DNA from: Prolixibacteraceae bacterium
Lineage (GTDB): Bacteria; Bacteroidota; Bacteroidia; Bacteroidales; Prolixibacteraceae
Length of the DNA: 56,949 nt
Assembly: GCA_023229575.1 (NCBI GenBank)
Contig: JALNYZ010000026.1
Location: 1-56,949, forward strand
Direction of reading: 5' to 3'
In this document: in pieces, positions 19,101 to 26,987 of the stretch
How the letters are laid out: every line of letters begins with the position of its first letter
Numbering within the stretch: position 1 is the first letter of the stretch
Translations under genes and position numbers: made by a program
Notes under the pieces: generated by a model
What the model saw: only the letters and a program-made list of their open reading frames with translations
Told to the model about the DNA's origin: nothing
Databases searched by the model: none

Positions 19101-19528
19101 AACTGGTCCAGGGCAGCAACCGACTGATTGGTCGCGACAAAATAGAGCTGCGTCAGGTAAAAGGCCTGGATGTCCTTGTTTGAACTGCCCTGGATGGCTT
19201 TCAGCAATCCGCTCTCAACCATCCGTTTGTCGGCCTCTTTCCCAAATTGGGAAACATATTTGGACAGACTGGCAACAATAAACCTGGCGGCCACATCATC
19301 ACCGGTGCCGGGAGGTATTATTTTGGCGGCAAAAAGGGCAAAGCCCTCCTCATTCATTCCGACCACTTCTTCCAGCAAGGTATTCAGTTTGTCATTGTCC
19401 CTTGTTGGCGCTTGTGCTAGAATATCAACGACTTTGGTATTGATGGTACGGTTGATCTGCCCTGTGCCATTCAGGCTAAAAGCAAGCAGGAGCGAGACAA
19501 CCATTAAAAACAAACCTGTTTTCTTCAT
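16151..19528 (-). CDS. Secreted HEAT-repeat protein with two C-terminal DUF1080 (3-keto-disaccharide hydrolase-type) domains
   Basis: A 1125-residue exported protein. Signal peptide residues 1-23. About residues 35-710 are alanine/leucine-rich helical HEAT-like repeats (for example SEEVRIAAINALSNIRVPAA). Two DUF1080 domains follow, starting with SMFNGKDLTGW near 730 and PLFNGINFDGW near 940. DUF1080 is a concanavalin-like fold. Members act on 3-keto-glycosides made by Gfo/Idh/MocA enzymes, as hydrolases or lyases. The upstream gene (19694-20944) is such an oxidoreductase, which supports joint action. The two domains are clearly different from each other, so they may handle different keto-sugars. 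The HEAT part may be a scaffold. Confidence 0.85.
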   Translation of the reverse strand: MKKTGLFLMVVSLLLAFSLNGTGQINRTINTKVVDILAQAPTRDNDKLNTLLEEVVGMNEEGFALFAAKIIPPGTGDDVAARFIVASLSKYVSQFGKEADKRMVESGLLKAIQGSSNKDIQAFYLTQLYFVATNQSVAALDQFLTDEKLCDAAVKVLLAVGTPSAGDVLLKKLEGSKGIAALALAKAVGQMRIEAANPILITKMGSADARLQRVVLEAVAQIASRESFAFLTDKAAKAKYIYEPTGIVSSLITYAGQLGAKGDLALCDKVVTTLLTNCNEKSQLQYRSAALAIKAKYWGNEALPLLLKEFDNADKAYRAGVMNMAAASSDVAVTRQWIAKSKAVAGEKRAEIVGMLGRKGCKDLMAAFESYLSDPSEEVRIAAINALSNIRVPAAVTVLEGHLVKGQDAVATAKALSRRLDADHLNRLALALEGAPKTAKVEIIRLIGDKAGKANFDKIVAYTANEDQDISSVAYGALKNTSSEGNIPVLLGLLKKSVTKEQVAAVQLALVNSASGFDTDTKARFINELSKLSDPGRTLEIFSKLGGRNALKQVVDAFGSSDQAIKETAFNALLKWGSADAANELCQICAANPAYQARAFKGFVDLVANSVLPEDQKLLQYRKIIALAQGNEQKLMVIGRLGEVKTFHSLIFTANYLDDNELQAAAASAIMQVALPASGKQVGLTGEKAKTILSRALGLIKGAESEYDKERVRKYLASMPEEKGYVSMFNGKDLTGWKGLVGNPVTRAKMTEKELAAKQVEANAKAAKNWSVKDNSIAFTGAGDNLCSEKQYGDFELVLDWRITKYGDSGIYLRGSPQVQIWDTSRVAVGAQVGSGGLYNNVKYRSTPLVVADNPVGDWNHFYIKMVGDKVTVYLNGILVVDQVPLENYWDRNVPMFAKEAIELQAHGTDLAFRDIYVKEIVDNHYVLSADEQKDGFVPLFNGINFDGWTGNTVDYEVKNGEIVLNIDNGPSHGNLFTQGEYKDFTFRFEFQLTPGANNGLGIRAPLQGDTAYEGMELQILDDDAPIYNQLQPYQYHGSVYGVIPAKRGSLKPTGEWNLEEVIMKGNNIKIILNGNVITEGDIAAASRNGTLDHKEHPGLLRTTGHIGFLGHGSVVKFRNIRVKE

Positions 19529-19571
19529 ATCTTTTTTCTTGTAACATTATAATTTGTAGAAACTGATAAAA

Positions 19572-19669
19572 TTTTCTTTGCGCTTTTTTGCGTCTTCCCT
19601 TTGCGCATTTTGCGTGACTATTTTTCTCGCAAAGGTCGCAAAGGATTTCGCAGAGACCGCAAAGGAAAA
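19572..19669. repeat. Long imperfect inverted repeat of CTTTGCG units
   Basis: About 98 bases. The left arm holds four TTTGCG-type units (TTTGCGC, TTTTGCGTC, CTTTGCGC, TTTTGCGTG). The right arm holds their complements (CGCAAAGG, CGCAAAGG, CGCAGAG, CGCAAAGG). The arms fold back with a loop near 19617-19622. It lies between the Gfo/Idh/MocA gene and the HEAT-DUF1080 gene. A sister element of CTTTGTG units is at 39895-39996. Such elements resemble dispersed, REP-like intergenic palindromes. mRNA processing or 3'-end protection is possible. Confidence 0.7.
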
Positions 19670-19693
19670 GATGCATCTCTTTGATACTAAATA

Positions 19694-20944
19694 CTATATA
19701 CTCCAGGGTGCACGCATAGGTTGATTGATTAACCGATTGGCGGCCTCATCGTCGATAAACTGCTGTGTGGCAGGATCGAAATGCAACGTGCGTCCCAATT
19801 GAAGCGCTATGACCCCCATGTTGACAATTGTACACGAATGGTAACCGTTCATCTCGTTGAGTGCAAATTTCTTCCTGGTCTTCACGGCTTCGGTGAAGGA
19901 GCCAACCTGTGGTTCCGGCTCAGGAAGCGTCGCTACAAATGATTGAAGGTTCGGAATGTCTGATTTGAATCCCCTGAATATTTTTCCGTTTGGCCCTTCG
20001 ATGTAGGCGGCATCCTTGTCGCGGTTCTCACCGTCCAGGATGATTTTGCAGCCGTCTGCATAGGTATACTCTATCCTTCTCCATGACCCTACCGCATCGT
20101 AATGTTGCTCGGGGGCATCCACTTCGACTTTGATTGGACTTGTATCGTCTTTGCCAAGAAGGTATTGAACCGGATCTAGATAGTGCTGGCCCATATCTCC
20201 CAAACCGCCACCGTCATAATCCCAGTAGCCCCTGAACTTGGCGTGAACACGTTCGGGATTGTAAGGTTTGTAAGGAGCAGGGCCCAACCACATGTCGTAA
20301 TCGAGCGCTTCGGGTACCGGCATGGGTTTGAGGTTCCGCTCGCCGCTCCAGTAGAATTTCCAGTCATAACCGGTTATCCCGCTGACGGTAACCTTGAGCG
20401 GCCATCCCAAAATCCCACTCTGGATCACTTTTTTCAAAGGTTTGACCTCTGTTCCAAGTCCGAAGAAAGTGTCCTTGTAACGGAACCAGGTATTCAATCT
20501 GAAAATCCTGTTGTATTTGTTGACCTCTTCGACCACCCGGAGCCCTTCCCCAATGGTGCGGGTCATCGGTTTTTCACACCAGATGTCCTTCCCGGCCCGG
20601 GCGGCTTCAACGGCCATGATGCCATGCCAGTGGGGAGGTGTGGCAATGTGTACAATGTCGATATCGGGTTGCAGCAGCAATTCCCTAAAATCGTGGTAGG
20701 TCTTTACCGGATTGGGAATCATCTTTTGAACCTGTGACAGGTGGTTCTTATCCACGTCACAAATGGCCACGACCCTTGTATCTTCATAACCAATGTGGCC
20801 GCGACCCATCCCGCCTACACCGATAATGGCTTTGGTAAGCTGATCACTGGGCGCGGTAAAACCTGTTCCGCCCAGAACGTGCCTCGGAATTACCATGATG
20901 CCTGCCATGGCAAGCGATGTGTTCAGAAAACTTCTTCTCTTCAT
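19694..20944 (-). CDS. Exported Gfo/Idh/MocA oxidoreductase, Tat-type signal
   Basis: A 416-residue member of the family. It begins MKRRSFLNTSLAMAGIMVIP, a twin-arginine-like signal. A Rossmann loop GVGGMGRGH lies at about 42-50, the EKP motif is intact in CEKPMTRT, and MGQHYLDPVQYLLG carries the active-site-type histidine. Proteins of this type oxidise a sugar hydroxyl, often C3, with NAD(P). Transcription continues into the HEAT-DUF1080 gene and it lies 65 bases after a ceramidase-like gene, so a keto-glycoside made here could be the DUF1080 substrate. Base composition looks richer in G+C than the SusC/D region. The substrate is unknown. Confidence 0.88.
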   Translation of the reverse strand: MKRRSFLNTSLAMAGIMVIPRHVLGGTGFTAPSDQLTKAIIGVGGMGRGHIGYEDTRVVAICDVDKNHLSQVQKMIPNPVKTYHDFRELLLQPDIDIVHIATPPHWHGIMAVEAARAGKDIWCEKPMTRTIGEGLRVVEEVNKYNRIFRLNTWFRYKDTFFGLGTEVKPLKKVIQSGILGWPLKVTVSGITGYDWKFYWSGERNLKPMPVPEALDYDMWLGPAPYKPYNPERVHAKFRGYWDYDGGGLGDMGQHYLDPVQYLLGKDDTSPIKVEVDAPEQHYDAVGSWRRIEYTYADGCKIILDGENRDKDAAYIEGPNGKIFRGFKSDIPNLQSFVATLPEPEPQVGSFTEAVKTRKKFALNEMNGYHSCTIVNMGVIALQLGRTLHFDPATQQFIDDEAANRLINQPMRAPWSI

Positions 20945-21009
20945 GTTAATATATTTTGATGCTATTTATTTTGATACTATGTAAGTATTTAGGGTATTTT
21001 TTACCTAGA

Positions 21010-22518
21010 CTACTTGGTCTCAGGCCACATATTGCTGATCAGTTCCAGGGTGCGGTCCACCAATATCTGGCCACCTTCAGCGCCAACCTGATTGCTTTGG
21101 GGCACGGCGCTGTAACCACCTCCTGCCATTGCCTTCGCCGTAGGGAGATAGGACCCCGCCCCTGCCAGTTGAACCACAAAAGTCTGCAACGCCTTGCTAC
21201 GAGTCTGCATCCGAATGCCAAAATCAGTAAATAACTCAAACTGGTTGGTGCAGATGGCAATATCCCCCAATCGTAACACATGAATTTCTGTATCGAATGT
21301 GGGATTTGGGTTCTCACGTTGTTTTTCATACCGGCTCAAGATACTCCCGTTCCAGTTTTTCTTCGTTTCAAGTTTTTCTGCCAATTTAGGATTAGCAGCC
21401 ATTTGAACCGCAATTTCGTCACAAATGGCCTTCGCATTCTTGAACTCTTTTTCCGACACAACCCTTCCCGGCAAAGTGAGTATCTCTTGCTTATGGCTAA
21501 GGATTGCATCGGCGTGACGGTCATTTTTAACCGTTTCGTAAGCTTCATCAACAGCATGAACAATCCGTTTTGCAATGGCGTCGATACGGCTTGTTTTGCT
21601 TAGTGTGCGCATCCGCTCTTCGGCTTTCTTTTCGTACATCAGGTGCGGGGACTGGTCGCCGGCAGCGCCGATCCAGCCCATCACAAGAAGGTCGGAACCT
21701 AATTGCTTCTTTAAAGAGACCCGTACGGCGTGCCAGTAATCGGCATTAACCGTTGTGTCCTGTTCCACCTCCTGTGCCGGACATGGTACTTCTATACTCG
21801 TTGCTATTAACTTCCCGGAATTATTCCAGAAAAAGAGAGAATTCACATCGTGATCTTCATATCCCTCAAAATTCTGGAATTCAGGCACATTCGTATTCCC
21901 GTACATTTCAGCCGTTCCATTGGTATAAACAGCGCGCCGGTTATGTCCGACAACTGCAGTCGTAAGTCCCCAGGTAACGCTTCCAGGATTGCGGGTTTTC
22001 CACGCTTTCACAATGGCATCTGTGACCCTTTGGGCAAACAGTTGCTGATACTCCTCCGGCTGAGAAACCCCTTGCTTTGGGATGGCATAAAAGCCACTCT
22101 GGAAAACAGGGGCTGTATGCGTGTGTGTAGCGTTCAGAATGATTTTTTTTACATCAATTTCCGGAACTTGTTCATGAACCTGTTTCCGTACCATTTCTGT
22201 TAAAACAACAGGAATGCCCACCAGATCGCAGGAGACAAATATGGCCTGATCGACAGAACGTTCACCTTCCCGCATCTCAAGCGCGACGACATTTGCAAGT
22301 AATGGCGTACTTATTGACTTGGCAATCCGCATGTTAAACTGTCCATTCAGGGCCACCGGCAAAACTGGGGTAATGTTGCCCTCGGCAGCGCCAATGTACA
22401 ATTTATGAATTTGTGAACTAGCTGAAATACATAGAATTGTAAAAAACAATATTAGAACCATTCTCAATATTTGAGATAAGGAATTTTCTGGATATCCGCT
22501 AAATTGGGCTTTTTTCAT
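21010..22518 (-). CDS. Neutral/alkaline ceramidase-like hydrolase, copy 2
   Basis: A 502-residue exported paralogue of the protein at 14535-16124. I start it at 22518 (MKKAQFSG): the 11 upstream codons to 22551 look non-coding, and the hydrophobic signal (MVLILFFTILCISASSQ) follows directly. Motifs: GAAEGNITP, ATHTHTAP at 130-137 and GAAGDQSP at 284-291, with Ser290 as predicted catalytic serine. As in copy 1 there is no C-terminal Ig-like domain. It is 66 bases upstream of the Tat-type Gfo gene. Having two copies in one operon suggests two related acyl-amide or ester substrates, or one acting on an intermediate (inference). Confidence 0.85.
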   Translation of the reverse strand: MKKAQFSGYPENSLSQILRMVLILFFTILCISASSQIHKLYIGAAEGNITPVLPVALNGQFNMRIAKSISTPLLANVVALEMREGERSVDQAIFVSCDLVGIPVVLTEMVRKQVHEQVPEIDVKKIILNATHTHTAPVFQSGFYAIPKQGVSQPEEYQQLFAQRVTDAIVKAWKTRNPGSVTWGLTTAVVGHNRRAVYTNGTAEMYGNTNVPEFQNFEGYEDHDVNSLFFWNNSGKLIATSIEVPCPAQEVEQDTTVNADYWHAVRVSLKKQLGSDLLVMGWIGAAGDQSPHLMYEKKAEERMRTLSKTSRIDAIAKRIVHAVDEAYETVKNDRHADAILSHKQEILTLPGRVVSEKEFKNAKAICDEIAVQMAANPKLAEKLETKKNWNGSILSRYEKQRENPNPTFDTEIHVLRLGDIAICTNQFELFTDFGIRMQTRSKALQTFVVQLAGAGSYLPTAKAMAGGGYSAVPQSNQVGAEGGQILVDRTLELISNMWPETK

Positions 22519-22654
22519 TACTTTTATTTCATAAATATTGGTTAAAAACATAAATTGATTTTGTTAAATGATGAATAGAAATTTGAAGTTGACGATGTGA
22601 TACCTGTAAATCATAAAAATCATCCGGTTTTCTGAAATGACAAGAATGTTGGTT

Positions 22655-24526
22655 TTATTTATTCAATCCAGCCCTTTTCTGCAATTCATCCACAGGCATT
22701 GAAATCATTTTCCCAATTGGCTGATTATTACGATATGTAATGACAATTAACTTTTCAGCATACTCAGGCGGTATAATTGCGGCAGTGTATTTTGGATAAA
22801 ACCTGTCGGGAAAAGAATTATCAAAACTGTAATAGATATCCAGCCCCTCAATTTCAGTAGCCAATTCAATCTGTAGATGGCCATTGTTATTCTTTGCTGT
22901 GAAGATAGGGTCGTATATGCTTCGGGCATATTTTACTTCACGTATATCGTATCTTTTAAATTGCTGTTCTACTCTTGCTACAAAACTATTCCAATCCTTT
23001 TTTTCTTTGGGCGACCAGACAGACTCCGCGATGGCAAATGCCCTGGGCCAGGTCATGTATTCAACTTGCCGCATATTGGTTATCATCTCTGTCCAGACAT
23101 TTGCCTGTCCACCCTTTATATACCTTTCGTCTGCCCCTGCTACCAACGGATCAAACTGATAGACTTTATTTAAACGTAACAAGGTCGTATTATTGGTTTC
23201 CGCATAAGTATCTCCTTGCATATAATCCAGATAGGTATAAATAGTTGGGCTCATCACCACATCATGTTTTAATTTTGAAGCTTCAATTCCACCTTTAAAG
23301 CCGCGCCAGCTCATTACAGCAGCATTATCTGCAAGGCCTCCTTCCAAAATTTCATCCCACCCAATCAGCTTTTTCCCTTTCGATGCAATAATTTGCCCAA
23401 CCCGCTTTTCAAAATAACTTTGGACTTCCTGCATGGTCATTAAACCTTCCTTCACCATCAAAGCCTTAACGGCATCACTCTTTTTCCAGAAATTTTTTGC
23501 ACATTCATCACCACCAACATGAATATATTCAAAGGGGAAGAGAGCTGCCATTTCTGTAAAGACCGTATCCAAAAACGTATAGGCCTTTTCATTTGCGGGA
23601 CAAAATGTGTTATCCACAAACGCCTCAAAAGTATAGTCAGGTTTCCAATCCATGATTCTGGTATCTCCCCGCAACTTATATTGCCGGGCATCCGGAGTAC
23701 AGGATATTTCAGGATAGGAAACGACTGCCGCATAGCTATGGCCGGGAATATCTACTTCGGGAAGGATATTTACATACCGGTCTCTTGCATATTGAACCAC
23801 CTCCTTTATATCTTCCTGTGTATAAAATCCCCCGTATAATCCGGTTCCCTCTATCCTCCATGCCCCTTTTTCTGTCAGCTTAGGAAAAGCTTTTATTTCC
23901 AGCCTCCACCCATTATCATCGGTTAAATGCCAATGAAACAAATTTAATTTATACCGGGCCATCTGGTCAATAAATTCCTTTACCTCCTGCTTAGTGAAGA
24001 AATGCCTCGAAACATCAAGCATTAAACCGCGCCAGCCAAAACGGGGATAATCGGTGATTGTCACACAGGGTGCTTGCCATTTTACGTGGTGGACGGCCAC
24101 ACTACTTTCTATTTCATTGGGAAACAATTGCATCAATGTTTGTACACCATAAAATAAACCGGCAGCATGATTGGCTTGTATAATAATATTTTTAGATGTG
24201 ATAGTCAATTGGTAACCTTCACTGCCAATTATTTTATTTTCAGATTTATTGAGAATAAGTTTTACTACTGCTTTTGGTGACTGACTACTTATCTTAACCT
24301 CATATCCGGTAGCCAACGACAAGCGTTGATGAAGAAATTCAATGGTTGGTTTTAACTCCGGCAGATTGGGGGCTTCGATGGCAATCGATTTAGGAAGGAT
24401 GAACAAGCCCGGAAGTTGCTCCATTTGTACCGGTTCCGGAATGACCGCTATCGACGGTTGTGCAAGGGTGTTAATAATAAAAGAAACAACAAAAACTGAG
24501 GTGAACAACAATTTATTCATGGTCAT
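22655..24526 (-). CDS. GH20 beta-N-acetylhexosaminidase
   Basis: A 623-residue exported exo-glycosidase that releases terminal beta-GlcNAc or beta-GalNAc by substrate-assisted catalysis. Signal peptide residues 1-22. A GH20b-type N-terminal domain covers about 23-155. The TIM barrel starts at FGWRGLMLDVSRHFF (about 163-177), with NLFHWHLTDDNGWRLEIKAF, PEVDIPGHS and HVGGDE, where Asp340 and Glu341 are the catalytic pair. A second in-frame start is at 24520. A short C-terminal beta domain is present. Following genes (ceramidase-like, Gfo) are 130-odd bases away, so it may head its own unit or be the first gene of the long operon. Confidence 0.93.
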   Translation of the reverse strand: MTMNKLLFTSVFVVSFIINTLAQPSIAVIPEPVQMEQLPGLFILPKSIAIEAPNLPELKPTIEFLHQRLSLATGYEVKISSQSPKAVVKLILNKSENKIIGSEGYQLTITSKNIIIQANHAAGLFYGVQTLMQLFPNEIESSVAVHHVKWQAPCVTITDYPRFGWRGLMLDVSRHFFTKQEVKEFIDQMARYKLNLFHWHLTDDNGWRLEIKAFPKLTEKGAWRIEGTGLYGGFYTQEDIKEVVQYARDRYVNILPEVDIPGHSYAAVVSYPEISCTPDARQYKLRGDTRIMDWKPDYTFEAFVDNTFCPANEKAYTFLDTVFTEMAALFPFEYIHVGGDECAKNFWKKSDAVKALMVKEGLMTMQEVQSYFEKRVGQIIASKGKKLIGWDEILEGGLADNAAVMSWRGFKGGIEASKLKHDVVMSPTIYTYLDYMQGDTYAETNNTTLLRLNKVYQFDPLVAGADERYIKGGQANVWTEMITNMRQVEYMTWPRAFAIAESVWSPKEKKDWNSFVARVEQQFKRYDIREVKYARSIYDPIFTAKNNNGHLQIELATEIEGLDIYYSFDNSFPDRFYPKYTAAIIPPEYAEKLIVITYRNNQPIGKMISMPVDELQKRAGLNK

Positions 24527-24676
24527 TTCCGCTTAATGAAGGGTTATAATATAATTGCATAAATCAACTTAGTTGCCGGATTGAATTTACTCAACATCGT
24601 TTTTTTGATCCATCATCGAATCTTCCAGTTTGAGGATAATCATTCCGATAGGTTCCAAAATTTCAGGATACTTGTT

Positions 24677-26959
24677 TCATAATCCTTTTAATCTAAACCT
24701 TGCTACCTGGTTGCCCACTGAAAGAGTAAAATATCCCTCTTCAATCAATTTTTCCCCCTTTTCATTGGGAAAGCTTAAATCCCGTATAGGGTCAATCAAA
24801 AAAGTGAATGTTTTGCTTTCCCCACTTTTAATCATCTCCTTCTCAAAATATTTCAATTCCCTGATCGGGCGGGTGATACTGCCCACTTCGTCCCACAGAA
24901 ACCATAGGACCGCTTCTTTACCTTCAAGTTTTCCGGTATTGGTTACTTTGACCATAGCCTTCAGAGAAGCGTTTTTCCCATTTATGATGGTATCCGACAA
25001 TTGAATATCACTGTATGTAAATGAGGTATAACTTAACCCGCTTCCAAAATCGGCGATTGTCCATGGCACTTTCAGGTTTTTGGTGAGCTGCAAGTCATGG
25101 TATTTCTGATTGTAGGTCAAGTTTCGCGAATCGGTATAAGGATATGCAAATGGTAATTTTCCGCTTGGATTGACTGTGCCGTCCAATATTTCAGCAATGG
25201 CCCTGGCCCCTTCATAGCCGGGAAGTCCGGCCCAAAGTACCGCCTTGCATTGATCGAAAACTTTGGTGATAGTCCTGGGCCTGCCGGCTATCATAATTAA
25301 GATGACGGGTTTGCCTGTCGAAATGGCTGCTTTTATTTGATCGACCTGATCGTCTGGTAGATCCATCTCCTGGATATTTCCTGCCTGTTCGGAATAGGGA
25401 TCTTCACCTGCCGCATAGATGATCACATCGGCCTCTTTGGCTCCCGATTTAATTTTGGCGATATCGCTGTCAACCAGCGTAACCTTACTTTTCTGAAATT
25501 GCTCTGTGATCCCTTCAAAAACTGTTTTGGCTTTTGGGGAGTTTGTGGGTCGGGTCCATCCACCTGAGGTAGCCATCCTTTTGTTGGCATTAAAACCGGT
25601 AACAAGGATTCGTTTCGATGATTGTTGATGTAGAGGCAACAGGTTATTGTCGTTTTTCAGCAGTACGATTGCCTCGCGTGCAGCGGCAAGCGCTTTCTCC
25701 GTAGATTCCGGCCTTGCAAGGCGATCGAACCGGTCGTTGCGGGGATATGGGTGTTCAAAAAGTCCAAGTTCAAATTTCAGGCGAAGGACCCTGGCAACCG
25801 ACAAATTGATACGTTCTTCAGAGATCCGGCCCTCCTTGACAAGGGCAATCACATCATCGGCAAAATTCATGTCAAAAGGGGTAAGGACAAGGTCAAGTCC
25901 GGCCATAACCCCTAAATAAGCAGCTTCCTTTTCGTTTGGCGCTACATGATGATAGGTTGCCAGTTTCCTGATATCTTCATAATCGGAGTTTAGCAGGCCT
26001 TTAAAACCCAGTTCATCGCGGAGCAGTGTTGTAAGTAACCTGTGGGAAGCATGGACCGGTATACCGTTCACCTCACCGCTGTTTGCTTCAATGATCTTGG
26101 CCCCGGCATCGATGCATGCCATGAAGGAGGGGACATAATATTCATAGAGTTCCTGATCGGATATGATAACAGGGGATCTGTCCCAGCCTGAACGCGGATC
26201 TGAATAGCCAATAAAATGTTTGATACAGGCAGCGACTTTATAGGGTGAGGTAATAATGGTATCCTGAACACCTTTTACGATTGCATCACCCATACGGGCA
26301 CACAGGTAGGACGATTCCCCCATTGTTTCAAAAAATCTTGACCATCTATGGTTGCGGCCAACATCCATTACCGGGACCCAAACGAAATTGTGTCCAAGAT
26401 CTGCTGATTCGAGTACGGTCACGTTGCCCATATCCTCACCAAATCGAGGGGTAAATGTTGCAGCCAAGGTGAGGTTATGCGGAAATATCGTTGCATTTTT
26501 AACATATACTGCTCCATGCTGATGGCATTGAGCTATTATTAGTGGAATTTTTAAGCGGTTGTTGTTGAAAAATGTATTCTGATATGCAGTAACCATGTCA
26601 AACCATTGCTTCATGGAAAAAGTCTCCATGTCGTCCATGTTAAAATATACTGCTCCGACATTCCTTTGACCATGCATTACAGCAGAAGAATCTAAGCTTT
26701 TGCCCGGCATAATCTGAACCATCTGGCCAACCTTTTCTTCCAAAGTCATTTTTGAAAGAAGGTCAAGAACTTTCTTTTCAACTCCTGGAGTGGCGCTGGC
26801 TTCAAGTTTCATCCGTTCTTTGTCGGTTAACTGTTTCTTTCCCTCAGATGCACTTTTACAGCCGGAAATAAACAACAAAAATCCAATGACTACTATTGAT
26901 AGGAAGATGTTAAATGCATAATCCGAAAAGGCGTTTACTGCTGCTCCACTTTTTTTCAT
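24677..26959 (-). CDS. GH3 glycoside hydrolase lipoprotein (beta-glycosidase)
   Basis: A 760-residue three-domain GH3 enzyme. I start it at 26959 (MKKSGAAV), because the longer frame to 27040 runs into the preceding gene. A hydrophobic stretch ending in FISGC gives a lipobox, so it is a predicted lipoprotein. The TIM-barrel domain holds ACIKHFIGY and GLLNSDYED, with Asp326 as predicted nucleophile. The C-terminal half has the alpha/beta sandwich (GRPRTITKVFDQCKAVLWAG) and a fibronectin-III-like end. The usual D-x-E-G-G substrate-pocket motif reads AQCHQHG, so specificity may be unusual. Beta-glucosidase or beta-xylosidase activity is typical of such architecture. Confidence 0.9.
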   Translation of the reverse strand: MKKSGAAVNAFSDYAFNIFLSIVVIGFLLFISGCKSASEGKKQLTDKERMKLEASATPGVEKKVLDLLSKMTLEEKVGQMVQIMPGKSLDSSAVMHGQRNVGAVYFNMDDMETFSMKQWFDMVTAYQNTFFNNNRLKIPLIIAQCHQHGAVYVKNATIFPHNLTLAATFTPRFGEDMGNVTVLESADLGHNFVWVPVMDVGRNHRWSRFFETMGESSYLCARMGDAIVKGVQDTIITSPYKVAACIKHFIGYSDPRSGWDRSPVIISDQELYEYYVPSFMACIDAGAKIIEANSGEVNGIPVHASHRLLTTLLRDELGFKGLLNSDYEDIRKLATYHHVAPNEKEAAYLGVMAGLDLVLTPFDMNFADDVIALVKEGRISEERINLSVARVLRLKFELGLFEHPYPRNDRFDRLARPESTEKALAAAREAIVLLKNDNNLLPLHQQSSKRILVTGFNANKRMATSGGWTRPTNSPKAKTVFEGITEQFQKSKVTLVDSDIAKIKSGAKEADVIIYAAGEDPYSEQAGNIQEMDLPDDQVDQIKAAISTGKPVILIMIAGRPRTITKVFDQCKAVLWAGLPGYEGARAIAEILDGTVNPSGKLPFAYPYTDSRNLTYNQKYHDLQLTKNLKVPWTIADFGSGLSYTSFTYSDIQLSDTIINGKNASLKAMVKVTNTGKLEGKEAVLWFLWDEVGSITRPIRELKYFEKEMIKSGESKTFTFLIDPIRDLSFPNEKGEKLIEEGYFTLSVGNQVARFRLKGL

Positions 26960-26987
26960 AATTACCCGCTTTCTAATACAACATGAA

